Source: Chromera velia (taxonomy: Eukaryota > Sar > Chromeraceae). From it: a stretch of DNA of 22,780 nt. Below the pieces are notes generated by a model. The model did no database searches. It saw only the letters and a program-made list of their open reading frames with translations, and was not told where the DNA came from. The position numbers and the translations under genes are program-made. Shown here in pieces: positions 1 through 9,202 of this stretch (position 1 is the first letter of the stretch; each line of letters opens with the position of its first letter). The stretch covers positions 130,001-152,780 of the forward strand of contig JAHBMJ010005236.1 of NCBI GenBank assembly GCA_018398765.1, in the 5' to 3' direction.

Positions 1-2584
1 CAGGAGCTCCGAAAAGAAAAAATCCTGAGCATATGCTGACCTGATCTGCAATAAAATTTCAGAATCTTCATCTGGTCTCACTTCTATCATCGTTCTGACT
101 GCTTCTCCTTCACTTTCTTCTTTTGTCTCAGACCTCACATGTTGTCGAAAGAGAGCATCAGCCACGACATTCTTCGCACCCGGAAGATAGCGAGGTGTGA
201 TACTAAGACCATCGAGAAAAAGAATCCATCTTCTCAATCGGTCAGGTGCACCCACCAACACTGTTCCTGAGTTGATTGTCTTCAGGCTCTCATGGTCTGA
301 CCAAACCTTGGTGATGTGACTAATATAAGGGTGAAATGCCTTCACACCAAAGACCACCGCTAGAAGCTCCTTCTCTCGGATCGCATAGTTGAGTTCAGTA
401 GCTGTAAGCTTCCAAGAAGCAAGGGAGACGACGCGCAGTCCCGCTGCTCTCGGATCTTCCTGCATCAAAACAGCTGCCAAAGTTGTCCCAGTGGTATCTG
501 TGAACAACTCAAAGGGATGAAGAGGATCAGGCACGTAGAGTGTGTAGAGTGTAAGCACGTCAGCCACTCTCTTTTTTAATAGAACAAACGCTGTCTGCTG
601 AGGATCCGTCCACTCAAACTGAATGTCCTTTTTCAGTAAAGTGGTGAGAGGAGCCGAAATCGCACTGTATCTAAAAATAAAGCGTCGGAACTAGTTGCAG
701 AGCCCAAGAAAAACTCTCAACTCATGTTTGTCTCAAAGCACAGACCACTTCTACATTTTGCCTGTTTTCTCCTTCTCTGGCCTCACTCCGTTCTGCGAGA
801 TCTCATATCCAATGTACACCGTCTGCGGTACAAAAAATTTATACTTCACAATCTTTGCGTAATACTTGTGCTTCCTCAATTGAGAGAGAACGTCAGTCAG
901 GTCTCTCTCATGTTCTTTTTCATTGCGTGAGTAGACCAAAATGTTGTCGATCCAAGCAAAAGTGCACCTGTCAAGCAACGAACAAAGAATAACCTGCACT
1001 GCCCGCTGGCTTATCAACGGAGCGTTGCATATCCCGAAGTTCATCACAAGCCACTCAAAGTTTCCATACTGAGTGGTGAAAGCAGTCTTCGGAATGTCCG
1101 CCTCTCGCACTCAAATCTGATGAAAAAATTGTCGAAGGTCGAGTTGAGAGAAGATGCGTGCTCCGTAAATTCGATCAAGCAGCTCCTCTGCAAAGGGCAA
1201 TGCATGCTTATCTTTGATTGTCAGAGAGTTTAGGACTCTGTAGTCAATGCACATTCGCAGAGTCCCGTCTCTCTTGGCAACAAGGAAAGCAGGAGCAGCA
1301 TGCAGCATACAGAGAAAAGGAGGGTCAAATGAATCCTTTCTTGAGATAGTCATCCAGTTGTCTTCTCATTTCATCTAACTCTTCATAACTCAGACGATAG
1401 GGTGGGCAGGCAGGTGGAGCATGCCCCGGCTCGAGATCTATTGTGAATTCAACGGACCTTTTGGGAGGCAGCTCCGGGATTTCATTCGGGAAAACATCCC
1501 TGAATTGCAAAAGTACCCACTTTGCTGCAGGGTATAGAGATGGATCCTTCATCACCTTCTCATACGCCCTGTAGTTGTTCTCCTCAGCTATGGTCTGAGA
1601 ATTCACACCCTCTAGAACTGATTCGATAGGAGCCTGAAGAAAAGGCTTAGCTTCATTCGGGTCCTTGCATACCATAAAGAGGGAGTGATGATTCTCAAAC
1701 GCCCTTCCAATCAAACACTCTTCCAACTCATTAAAATTTGTCTCCTATTGCTCCTCAGGGAAAAGACACTGCTCTTCAGAGAAAACATACGGATCGGAGG
1801 GAAGGGGACGAGGCGCAAGCCTGAAGATATACACCAATGGTATGGCACATCTTTAAATTGCTCGTTCAGCTCCCCTGGCAGAAATAGGAGGAGACATGAA
1901 CCCACTATATGGATTTTCCCCCCCAGTCCCCCAAAGTGTAAGCAACTGACCTCTGTGGGGGAAAGTCATACTCTTCTCTTTCCAGTTAATCTGAGGGTTG
2001 TGGGCCTCTAACCACTTCATGCCAAGGAAGATATCGTATTCGTTATCAAGCTTAGCAAGGGTAAACTTCATCTCTTTCTCCTAACCCTGAATGCTTAGCT
2101 TGAGTGGAGCTGTGCACTCTGTCACCTGACAGAACGCTTCCTTTTCATCCACCTTCACTGCTCCTTTGCACCCTCTCGGATGCTTCAGGGGTCTGACTGG
2201 GAAGCGCCGGGTGTGGCAGACGTCTGAAGAGATGAAGAGTTCATGTGCCCCACTGTCTAGTAAAACTCTCACCAACATCCTTTCCAAGATCCCCTGAAAC
2301 CGAATCATTCTCGGCCGAGGCGTTTGAACTTCATCGACGGCCCTGACAGTAGTGATTGCATATGGCGCGTCGAGATCCTCTCCTTCAACCACCTGCAGTG
2401 AGGGATGATTCGGGGGAAAGGGCATATTATACACAGGAGCATTCTTGTAGCTGCCGTCATTAGGGTAAATGAAGGAAGCACGCTGTCTGCCTCCTCTGCC
2501 TCCTGATGGTGGAGCAAAACGAAAACCCTGTGACTGCATCTGCGGTCGCTCACCACCTGTACGACCCTGTGGCCACCACATCAT
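1..2584 (-). pseudogene. pol: pol region (protease, reverse transcriptase, RNase H), broken and truncated by the window edge
   Basis: Domains in order: aspartic protease with LLDSGA (DSG at 2249-2257); linker; RT from about 1440, with VAKRDGTLRMCIDYR and FSQLDLRQFFHQI, and the polymerase motif at 943-954 reading W-I-D-N instead of Y-x-D-D; RNase H from about 600 to 180, with its acidic residues in FTDTTG (near 498), EKELLAVV (near 365) and SDHESL (near 290) all present. Stops: TAG 2081-2083, TAA 1853-1855, TAG 1745-1747, TGA 1325-1327, TGA 1111-1113, TAG 751-753, TGA 733-735, TAG 691-693. A 7-bp tandem duplication at 1295-1308 shifts the frame within RT. From 690 to position 1 the frame is open and continues off the window. 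The catalytic Asp-to-Asn change alone should inactivate RT. Integrase is not present here. Confidence 0.9.
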
Positions 2585-3613
2585 ACCCTGATTCCCCCCA
2601 AATCCCCGCTGCTGACCTGTCTATAGGTATGCTCCTTGCATGAGTGGGCTCTGTGATGGACTCCAATTGGCCGAAAACGACTCACGGGGAGGGAATGAAC
2701 CAGGAAAGCCCCTCCTCCCTCTGTTTGCAAGATTTTTGAAATAGCGGTCGGCTTTGTGTCCAGTCTTCCTGCAAACAAAACATCTCTTTTCATCCAAAAG
2801 ACGTCTCCTCTCTGCTGGAGAGATGTTGTATAGACGACAGACATCGGTCATCTCAACATCTCCTCCGTTCCCTTCACCCTTGCCTTTCTCTTTGTGTGGG
2901 TTGGGGTGGGACTCTCCCTTATAAATCACTCCATCTTCTTCCATTCCTTCAGCCAGACAGGCGGCTTCTATTGCTTCTTGCAGCATCTTTGGCTTCGCTT
3001 TACTAACCTCCTGCTGGATCTTTGCGGGCAAAGACTTCTTGTAGTGAAACAACAACTCCGCAGTCATTGTCTCCATCTGATTCAGCTATGCCGCAGCGTG
3101 CAGGAAATCATCGGAGTAAGTCTCAATGCCTTTCAAAGGAGAAAACTTCACTGCATACAGTTCCTTCCTCAAAATTTCCTGCTCCTTCGGGTTTACGAAC
3201 TTTTTCCTCAATGCCACAAACAAATCGTTGAGCATGTTGATGACAATCCCTTGCTTCTCTTCCAAATCCTCAATGTAGTTCTGCTCGACGTCGTTGAGAT
3301 AGTTGATTGCCAGATCCAACTGCCTCTCCACAGGCGTTCCAGTTAACTTAAAGTACCTCTTCACCTTGCAAATCCACGAGGTGAGGTGCTTGCGCTTGCC
3401 ATCGAAAACGTTAGGCTTGTTCACCATGACGGCTTGAGGAAGAGGGACTCCAACTTCACTACCTGGTACAAGGTCCTCCGAAGGACGAGGGCAATCCTCC
3501 ATTAGGCCATGATCCTGTAGTACAGAGGAAGGGGCACTCCTCTGCTTCACAAACGCTGACAGGCTGTGTACTTCTTGCTCAAGTATGTCCAATCTTTGGA
3601 GTCGGTCAGACAT
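2585..3613 (-). pseudogene. gag: gag region of the Ty3/gypsy element (capsid and nucleocapsid), broken
   Basis: The reading frame opens at ATG 3613, about 86 bases inside the LTR, with a coiled-coil-like start (MSDRLQRLDILEQEV). A capsid-like middle follows, with the WICKVKRYFKL segment and later the 'KLSLPAK-like' helix typical of retrotransposon gag proteins. A CCHC zinc knuckle is at 2741-2782: C-x2-C-x4-H-x4-Y, with the last cysteine replaced by tyrosine. A Gly/Arg-rich tail follows. In-frame TAG stops lie at 3086-3088 and 2621-2623. Frame is kept across both, so these are point mutations and not indels. The frame then runs on into protease without a shift, so gag and pol were one polyprotein. 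The product would package element RNA in a virus-like particle; this copy cannot make it intact. Confidence 0.85.
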
Positions 3614-3681
3614 GACTGTTGTTCCGACTGAACAATACGTTGATTTTGATACAAACTCTGTACGTGGCCATTGGTTTCAAC

Positions 3682-3698
3682 CACGCTTCTGCTACCCT
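3682..3698 (-). other. Primer-binding site, initiator Met tRNA-like
   Basis: Immediately downstream of the LTR on the minus strand is AGGGTAGCAGAAGC. The core GGTAGCAGA is complementary to the 3' end of eukaryotic initiator tRNA-Met, ...TCTGCTACCA, a common primer for Ty1 and Ty3-type elements. The expected first T is G here and the match weakens after about nine bases, consistent with decay or a divergent host tRNA. Confidence 0.55.
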
Positions 3699-3841
3699 TG
3701 TTATAGGTATTACTACAAACGAATAACGAGGCTCATAAACTTAAGACAGAGAAATCTGCCAGTTCAGTCTTGGTCTATTCATCGTGCATTGAAGACTCAC
3801 ACAACAATCTGGCTATGACGTCATTAAACAACACTGTTACA
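3699..3841 (-). repeat. 5' LTR of the Ty3/gypsy element (143 bp)
   Basis: Boundaries are inferred from structure, because the partner LTR is outside the window. On the minus strand the segment begins TGTAACAG at 3841 and ends CTATAACA at 3699, giving an imperfect TGT...ACA inverted terminus. The primer-binding site starts directly inside it. It contains a perfect TGACGTCA palindrome (3816-3823), which matches a CRE/ATF-type site and could serve as a promoter element. At 143 bp this is short for a Ty3/gypsy LTR. The inner edge is better supported than the outer one. Confidence 0.6.
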
Positions 3842-3984
3842 TGACAGCATGCATACAGCCTTTCCAATTTTAGTGACAGCTAGGCATAGGGCGGTCCTAT
3901 GACTAAGCCTTGAGGCCGGGCCGCGCGCACTACGTGCTATTCACGGAAAGTGCGTCCGCGCCACCACTATTTCATACAAGTGCT

Positions 3985-4235
3985 ACAGGTAGGCATAATG
4001 CAGGCTGACGGAACTGAGGCAAACGTGCTGAAAAGAAAAGAACGAACATGCAGCATAGAGATGGGCAGATAGAACGTAGGTGGGCATGATAGAAGGAAAA
4101 AGGCAAGCAGGAGACGGGCAGACGAAATGCAGACGAGCGTGCCTAAAGAAAAGCAACAAGCAGACAAGAAGGAAACGGGGAAATAGAAAGCAGACGAACG
4201 TGCTAAAAGTAAAAAAGTAGGCTGGCAAGAAGGAG
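3985..4235. repeat. Degenerate purine-rich repeat tract
   Basis: The tract is dominated by A and G and contains diverged copies of a GCAGACGAACGTGCTAAAAG-like block (near 4012, 4127 and 4190) separated by AAGGAGACGGGCAGA-like stretches. The style resembles the 35-bp array at 6270-6975, but the units are too diverged to set a period by eye. Short reading frames here on the minus strand are Cys/Phe/Leu-rich artefacts of the composition. Confidence 0.5.
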
Positions 4236-4420
4236 ACGGAGCGACAATTCTCTATTTCTCTTCTTCTTTCTTTCTCTTCTTTACACCTTCTCTAGAGGCT
4301 TCTTCTCTTCTTCTCTGGGAAGAGGAAGATGGGGGACTTTCTCTTCTTCTTTCTTTTTCTTCTTCGCATCTTTTACGAGAGAGAGAATTTACTTAGAGAA
4401 GCAAGAGCCGGGGGGGGGGG
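4236..4420. repeat. Pyrimidine-rich low-complexity tract ending in poly-G
   Basis: TCTTCTTCTTTCTTT-type sequence appears twice (about 4255-4285 and 4340-4370), separated by a purine-rich spacer, and ends in an 11-base G run at 4410-4420. No coding signal. Confidence 0.6.
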
Positions 4421-4722
4421 TGAATTGTGATCGGTTTCAAGCCCCGCCGCACGTGGCCTATTCTGACATATGCTTTTCTGAGCCAATTAGGAGCAGAGCT
4501 TTCCGGGGCCATGTGTGGGCTTAAGGGATTGTTTGGTAAGTGTCCCCTGCTTCGCTTTCCGGGGCCATATAGCTCGGACAGGGCTCTGACATTTCAGCTC
4601 TAGTACTACAAGCTAGTTTCTCGCGAGATATTTGCGCCGGGCCTTGACAGAGGTTCACCTCGGCAAGCCGCAAGTGTCCTGGACTGCCTGCATGGCGGCG
4701 TCAGGACGGTTTGGGTCGGACG
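4421..4722. other. Unassigned DNA with a 15-bp direct repeat
   Basis: No gene is seen. A perfect 15-bp direct repeat, GCTTTCCGGGGCCAT, occurs at 4498-4512 and 4554-4568 (56 bp apart). The stretch just before 4723 contains TCCTGGACTGC (about 4678-4688), which also precedes copy C of the 1.23-kb repeat, so the left edge of copy A may lie a little further left than 4723. Confidence 0.5.
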
Positions 4723-5714
4723 GCGACGCCAGTGCGGACCCAGGCATTCCCGTGCGCTAAAACAGGCGCGAGCCTCGTGGCGAATGTCGAAATCTACCGA
4801 GATCTATAGGCCCTTATGCGCGGTTTACATGCGTCACTTAGCTGATTCGGTATTTAAATTTGTGTGAAGTGTTGCAGAGAGACTGGTAGCAATGTTAGAA
4901 CACAGATGATAGTTCAGTTGTTCTAGACCACGGATAACAGTTGTTGAGAATTGTTGAGAAGTTGGAAGCTTGATGAGAGTCGTGATGTTGAAATGTTGAT
5001 TGAGACTTAGAGATAGGCTTGTGCGTTGAGAAACTGTGTTCGTAAAATTCTGAGTAGATCGATTCATGTTGATTTGAGACACGAACTCCATCTCCAAGCA
5101 ACAACCTTTTGGAGACGTATCTCTCCTCTCTGCCACCAACCTTCTCTCCTGATAGACATGTTCAATACCTCATTACATATGGTGATACCAGCGAGAGTCG
5201 CGAATTCACAACCTTCTGATCTGGAGTTAGACGCGCTACTATTGTGCCATACACCCCTTTTGGGTGCCTGGCTATGTCTTTTGGGCGTTAGGTCCATGGA
5301 GTGCATAGCTGCGTTTTTCTAACTTAAAGCCAACCATCAAGGTCAGACAAGCGGCTATGGTTACTGTCACTCCCTCATTTTCCTCTTTGTCTTTGCCTGT
5401 CTGCAGTGTCTGTGTACAGTGTCACCTCTGGTTTGCATCCACTGGTAGTCTTTCTGTCCTGTATTTTCAGGTCTGTTCGTTTTTTTCACTCATTCTTTCG
5501 ATCTTCACTCTCTTTTCTTCCGCTTTTATACCATCGTTGTTTTCTTCTTCCTCCTAAGGCTTTTTCCCCCCCCCCTTCTTTTCCTTTTGCTTTTCCCCTC
5601 TCAGTTCCCCAGTCTTGTTTATTTCTCATGCAACTGCCTCTCTACTCCCTCCCTTTCCCTCTTTCTTCTCTCCGCCCATTCCTCTTCCTCTCTACTCCCC
5701 CCCTTTTCCCTCTT
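4723..5714. repeat. 1.23-kb tandem repeat, copy A, left part
   Basis: From GCGACGCCAGTGC at 4723 the sequence matches copies B (9448) and C (10678) with scattered substitutions. The unit holds a GTTGTTGAGAATTGTTGAG block, then a C/T-rich second half with a poly-C run near 5568. It continues after the 3.5-kb insertion at 9207-9447; joined, the unit is 1,233 bp. Reading frames in it are short and not kept between copies, so I regard it as non-coding. I do not recognise the family. Confidence 0.8.
5711..5714. other. Target-site duplication (left), TCTT
   Basis: TCTT lies directly before the left terminal inverted repeat and is repeated at 9203-9206. The uninterrupted copy has a single TCTT at 10436-10439. 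Confidence 0.85.
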
Positions 5715-5761
5715 AACTGACTGTACTGACAATTGAAACTTTTATACTGGAAAGTGACTTT
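5715..5761 (+). repeat. Left terminal inverted repeat (47 bp)
   Basis: Begins AACTGACTGTACTGACAATT and ends AAAGTGACTTT. It is the reverse complement of 9156-9202 except at two positions. It contains an internal direct repeat, CTGAC-TGTA-CTGAC, which could be a transposase contact. Confidence 0.88.
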
Positions 5762-6080
5762 AAAAAATTTAGTTTTTAAAACATTAACATAGATAGTTTG
5801 ACCTTTAAACTAATTGATTTTTATAATTTATTTAAGACTATTTAAGCTTAGTAAGCTATTTAAAAAATGAAATAAAAAAATGTATATATAGAGTATATAT
5901 TTTTTTAAAACCATAAATTATCTGGTACCTATCATCGTAAATTAACGCTAAGACGAAAACACAATAAGAAATGTATCTGAATGGCTCTGAATCGATCTGA
6001 TTGAAGCATTTCTTCTCATGATCATAACTGTTTTATTTTCAATTTATATGAGGCACTGCTCAACGGCGGGCGTGGCAAGG
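5762..6080. other. A/T-rich subterminal region of the TIR element
   Basis: Very A/T-rich, with TATATA runs near 5885-5905. No gene is seen. A comparable A/T-rich zone sits inside the right TIR (about 8930-9155). Confidence 0.6.
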
Positions 6081-6116
6081 GTAGGGGAGGGNGGGGGGGG
6101 GGGGGGGGGGGGGGGG
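6081..6116 (+). repeat. Poly-G tract with one ambiguous base
   Basis: GGGTAGGGGAGGG followed by an N at 6092 and then 24 consecutive G (6093-6116). The true length is uncertain because such runs are error-prone. The composition could form a G-quadruplex. Confidence 0.8.
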
Positions 6117-6269
6117 CATCTCAGTATATATCAAACATGCACACCCATGAACGCCACCTGTAGAAATACGTGCACACAAACAGAAAGTCAGTCGAATCGC
6201 CAGAATACACATAAAAGCATGCATGCAAACACAACCTATATCTTTAATTTACATCAGAATGATATATGA

Positions 6270-6975
6270 AAGCAGAAAGACCGAAATTAGGAAAGCAATC
6301 GGACGGGCAGGAAGGCCGAAATCGGGAAGGCAATCAGGCGGGTAGGAAGGCTAAAATTGGAAGGCAGTCAGGCCGCCAAGAAGACCAAAATTGGAAGGCA
6401 GGCATCTAGGCAGAAAGAACGAAGTCTGGGAGGCAGTCAGACACACAAGAAGGCCGAACTTGGGAAGACAGTCGGGCCAGCAGGAAAAACAAAATTGGGA
6501 AGGCCATCGGGCAAGCAGGATAACTAAAATTAAGAAGCGTTAGGAGGAAACTTGGGCAAGAAGGAAGGCTAAAAAAGGGAAGGCAACCGGACAGGCAGGA
6601 AAGCCAAAATTGCAAAGTCAGTCAGGCAGACAGAAAGGCCGAAATTTGAAAAGCATTGAGACAGATAGAAAGACCAAAATTTGGAGGGCAGTCAGGCAGG
6701 TAAGAAGGCTAAAATGGGAAAGCAGTCAGTATGGCAGGAATGCAAAACTCTGGAAGGCAGTCAGGCAGGCAAGAAAGCCGAAATTGGGAAGGCAATCGAG
6801 CAGGCACGAAGACTGAAATTGGGAGCGCGGCAAAGGCCGAAATTAGAAAGGCAATAGAGCGGGCGGAAAGGCTGAAATTGGGAAGGCATTTAGCTAGACA
6901 GAAAGGCCGAAAGCTAGAGGGCGGTCAAGCAGGCAAGAAGGGCAAAATTTCGGAGGCAGTCAGGCAGGTAGAAAA
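6270..6975 (+). repeat. ~35-bp minisatellite, about 20 diverged copies
   Basis: Repeats of the form AAGGCCGAAATTGGGAAGGC followed by AGTCAGGCAGGCAGG-like sequence recur every ~35 bp with many substitutions and small indels. Lys/Arg/Gln-rich reading frames within it (for example 6731-7105) simply mirror the repeat. It lies inside the TIR element. Confidence 0.8.
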
Positions 6976-7343
6976 AAACACAGGCTCAGCACGTAGGGGC
7001 GCTACTCCCTTTCGCAGTCTGAAGACTGTGGCCTTAACAAAAATGCAAAGACCTACCTCTGGAGGAGTTGAGGAAGGACTAAGACACAAAACAAGCATCT
7101 CCTAGAGGAGACCCGTGACCTGCAAAGAGCAGAGGAGGGGGGTAAGGGTGAACAACACACGCAAACTTAAGGGCTACGGCAGTTTTGTGCTTTACCGAGG
7201 GCAGACTAGTCAGTCATTCAGAAACCACAATGGCCAGGTTGCAGCCACACAAAGACACTCACAGACATCGTACAAAGCCTTCTGTATGCACCAAGAAGGC
7301 TCATCTCTGCAAACAAGATTTTTTTAATTCCCTCACTGGAAGG
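6976..7343. other. Unassigned interior of the TIR element
   Basis: No gene, RNA or repeat that I can support. Frames crossing it run into either the minisatellite or the palindrome. Confidence 0.5.
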
Positions 7344-7565
7344 GAGGGGTGGACCCTCTCCCAAGGGTACGAAACGACCCAATTTAGTACCGCTGGTGGA
7401 GAAGGGGGGTCTAACCTGCTTTGCAGGTTTGTATCCAAAATGTGTCCAGGAAACACTCCTAGACACATTTTGGACGCAAACCTGCAGAGCAGGTTGGACC
7501 CCCCCCCTCCACTAGGGGTACCAAATTGGGTCGTTTCGTACCCCTGTGAGAAGGTCCACCCCCCC
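7344..7565. repeat. Long near-perfect palindrome (arms ~107 bp, loop ~7 bp)
   Basis: The left arm 7344-7450 and right arm 7458-7565 are reverse complements with scattered mismatches and small length differences. For example TACGAAACGACCCAATTT at 7368-7385 pairs with AAATTGGGTCGTTTCGTA near 7523-7540. Each arm also contains a smaller hairpin, AACCTGC-3 nt-GCAGGTT. No flanking duplication is evident. It may be a nested foldback or MITE-like insertion, or a cruciform native to the host element. Confidence 0.85.
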
Positions 7566-7791
7566 TTGTTGCTGGTGGAACAACACAAAACGAACTGACC
7601 TGATTGAGTGATCCAAACCAGTCCGATAACCCTTTTAGTTGTTGTACAACTCCTTTGTACCGAGGCAACCACTCCCACGAGCAACCAGAGGTGTCCAGCC
7701 AACACAGATACCGGAGGGGGAAAAAATTCCAGAATCTGTAACCCCTCCAAAAATGAGGTTCTAGAATAACAGGCTGAACACGATTTCGTCG

Positions 7792-7832
7792 TTGTCAAGC
7801 CTTCCAATACAATCTAATGGAATGCTTGACAA
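7792..7832. repeat. Short stem-loop
   Basis: TTGTCAAGCCTTCCA (7792-7806) and TGGAATGCTTGACAA (7818-7832) form a 15-bp inverted repeat with one mismatch and an 11-base loop. Function unknown. Confidence 0.6.
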
Positions 7833-9155
7833 TGAGATTTTATGGATAGAGGCCCATTCTGTTGACCCGATTTTCTGACTGGAGGAGAACTTTCTGAAGA
7901 CCTGACTGAAAATTTTTCAGATCGGCATTTTAATGGGTCAGCACGCAGCTGGGAAGTGCTTTTTGGCCTTGGTGGCTGGCCGGGCCCTGGCCCGCAACGC
8001 ATAGCTTGCCTTTCGGGGCTGTCACATGGTTGGTCGATCTAAAATTGGCTCACAAAATCGGCTTTCCATCGAATGTTTCAAGTCGATCAGAGCATGACCT
8101 AGTGCCACCTCTCTCCCATCACACAGACTTGCTCTCCAGCGATGAAAGTAGGCTTTATTAAAAGCCCAGAGGATTGGCTTCTTTACTTTTTCTTGGGTTT
8201 ATCACATTCACTCTACTGGTTGCCCTGAGAGGGCAATTTTGATCTTCTATCACGAAGGGCACGGCCCGTCTCTACGCAAAGGGGCCTACGAAGTTGCCCC
8301 AGTAAAGCTTCTATTGAATCCTTTCCATGCGTACGCTCTAACAAGCTCTAGATAAGGAGCTGGAAAGGCTTTCTGGATGAAGGGGCCAGCTCTGGGTGGC
8401 CAGAAGGTGAGCCACTTTATGAATTTTTGCATATCTGTACTGCAGGTCAGACTAAGCTTTTCTCGGAGGACCGTTTGTTGGTGCTTGGGTTTCGTGAGGA
8501 AGCATTACGGCTGGTAATCTCAGGTGATCTGAAGTTGTGGGAGTGAGGCACAGCTCTTGTTTGTATGAGAATTTGGAGGTAGGGCTCTTGGGTGGACTAA
8601 GACCCAGTAGCCAGTGCCGGGCCTCACCCAGAAAAAATAAGAACGCTATGATAGCCGGTCGTGGGCAAGGCCCTCTGGCTAGAGGCCATGGATCGATCAG
8701 GCTTTCAGAAGCTAAGCATTTACCTCTTGCACGGTCATAGTGCTCAACATTTGTTTGGTTGAACTGCTTTTTGTGGGTGTCAAATCGACAGATCTGTTTG
8801 CGGACATTCATTCTTACCTTTTATGGGGGTTGCCTACTGTGTGCTCCCTCCTTACATTAGTATACGGATTCGGCGTATTCCATTAGAAGTAAAAGTTAGC
8901 TTGTTTGTGCATTACACTGCGCATTGTCACATGCCTACAGAGTCTGCAATCACTCCCCAACATATCAACATACTATAACTCTTTCACCTCACTCACATCC
9001 AACAATTTCCAACATATACACTATAAACACATTAAACCTTATCTTTAAAAGTTGTTCATACTTTCATGCAGGTAAGAAGCAATAAATAGAATCATTCTAA
9101 GTGCTTTAAAAACTTAGTTTTTTATATAAAATTTAGTGTGATATATAGAAAATTA
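7833..9155. other. Unassigned right half of the TIR element
   Basis: No recognisable gene. The 8130-8870 stretch is less A/T-rich, with moderately long but stop-interrupted frames on both strands that I could not match to any transposase motif such as a spaced DDE/D triad. If a transposase ever existed here it is beyond recognition by eye. Confidence 0.4.
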
Positions 9156-9202
9156 AAAGTCACTTTCTAGTACAAAAGTTTCAATTGTCAGTACAGTCAG
9201 TT
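9156..9202 (-). repeat. Right terminal inverted repeat (47 bp)
   Basis: Reverse complement of the left TIR with two mismatches. A looser A/T-rich inverted similarity (TTTAG, AAGTTTTTAAA-like blocks) continues inward for some tens of bases on both sides. Confidence 0.88.

Larger units (their letters stand above)
1..3841 (-). mobile_element. Ty3/gypsy LTR retrotransposon, 5' portion, decayed
   Basis: Read on the minus strand the order is LTR (3841-3699), primer-binding site, gag with a zinc-knuckle remnant, aspartic protease, reverse transcriptase, RNase H, then the left window edge. Protease before RT and RNase H, with gag and pol in one frame, is typical of Ty3/gypsy (Metaviridae-like) elements. 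Integrase and the second LTR would lie left of position 1, so superfamily placement rests on RT/RNase H motifs. The copy is dead: ten in-frame stops and one frameshift. It is the only recognisable protein-coding transposon in the window. The target duplication cannot be checked because the other end is missing; the five bases just outside the LTR are 3842-3846. Confidence 0.9.
5715..9202. mobile_element. Non-autonomous-looking TIR DNA element, 3,488 bp
   Basis: The ends are 47-bp terminal inverted repeats (5715-5761 and 9156-9202) starting AACTGACTGTACTGACAATT and differing at two positions. The element is flanked by a TCTT duplication and splits a repeat unit whose sister copy is intact at 10430-10450. 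Inside are A/T-rich subterminal DNA, a G24 run, a 35-bp minisatellite, a large palindrome and unassigned DNA. No transposase or other long coding frame is recognisable, so it is probably non-autonomous or badly decayed. Several TIR superfamilies make 4-bp duplications, and the ends alone do not let me choose between them. A long foldback or composite element is the alternative description. Confidence 0.8.

Noticed and set aside
4834-5139. Short frames repeated in the 1.23-kb units (also near 9620-9829 and 10787-11098)
   Set aside because: They look conserved only because the DNA is repeated. Lengths and ends differ between copies, and no domain is recognisable.
7185-7807. Open frames of 137-168 codons on both strands
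   Set aside because: They run through the palindrome, so the two strands give related peptides. No motif or start context supports coding.
8452-8811. A 119-codon minus-strand frame in the TIR element that could be a transposase remnant
   Set aside because: No DDE-type spacing, zinc finger or other transposase motif is visible, and neighbouring sequence gives no continuation.
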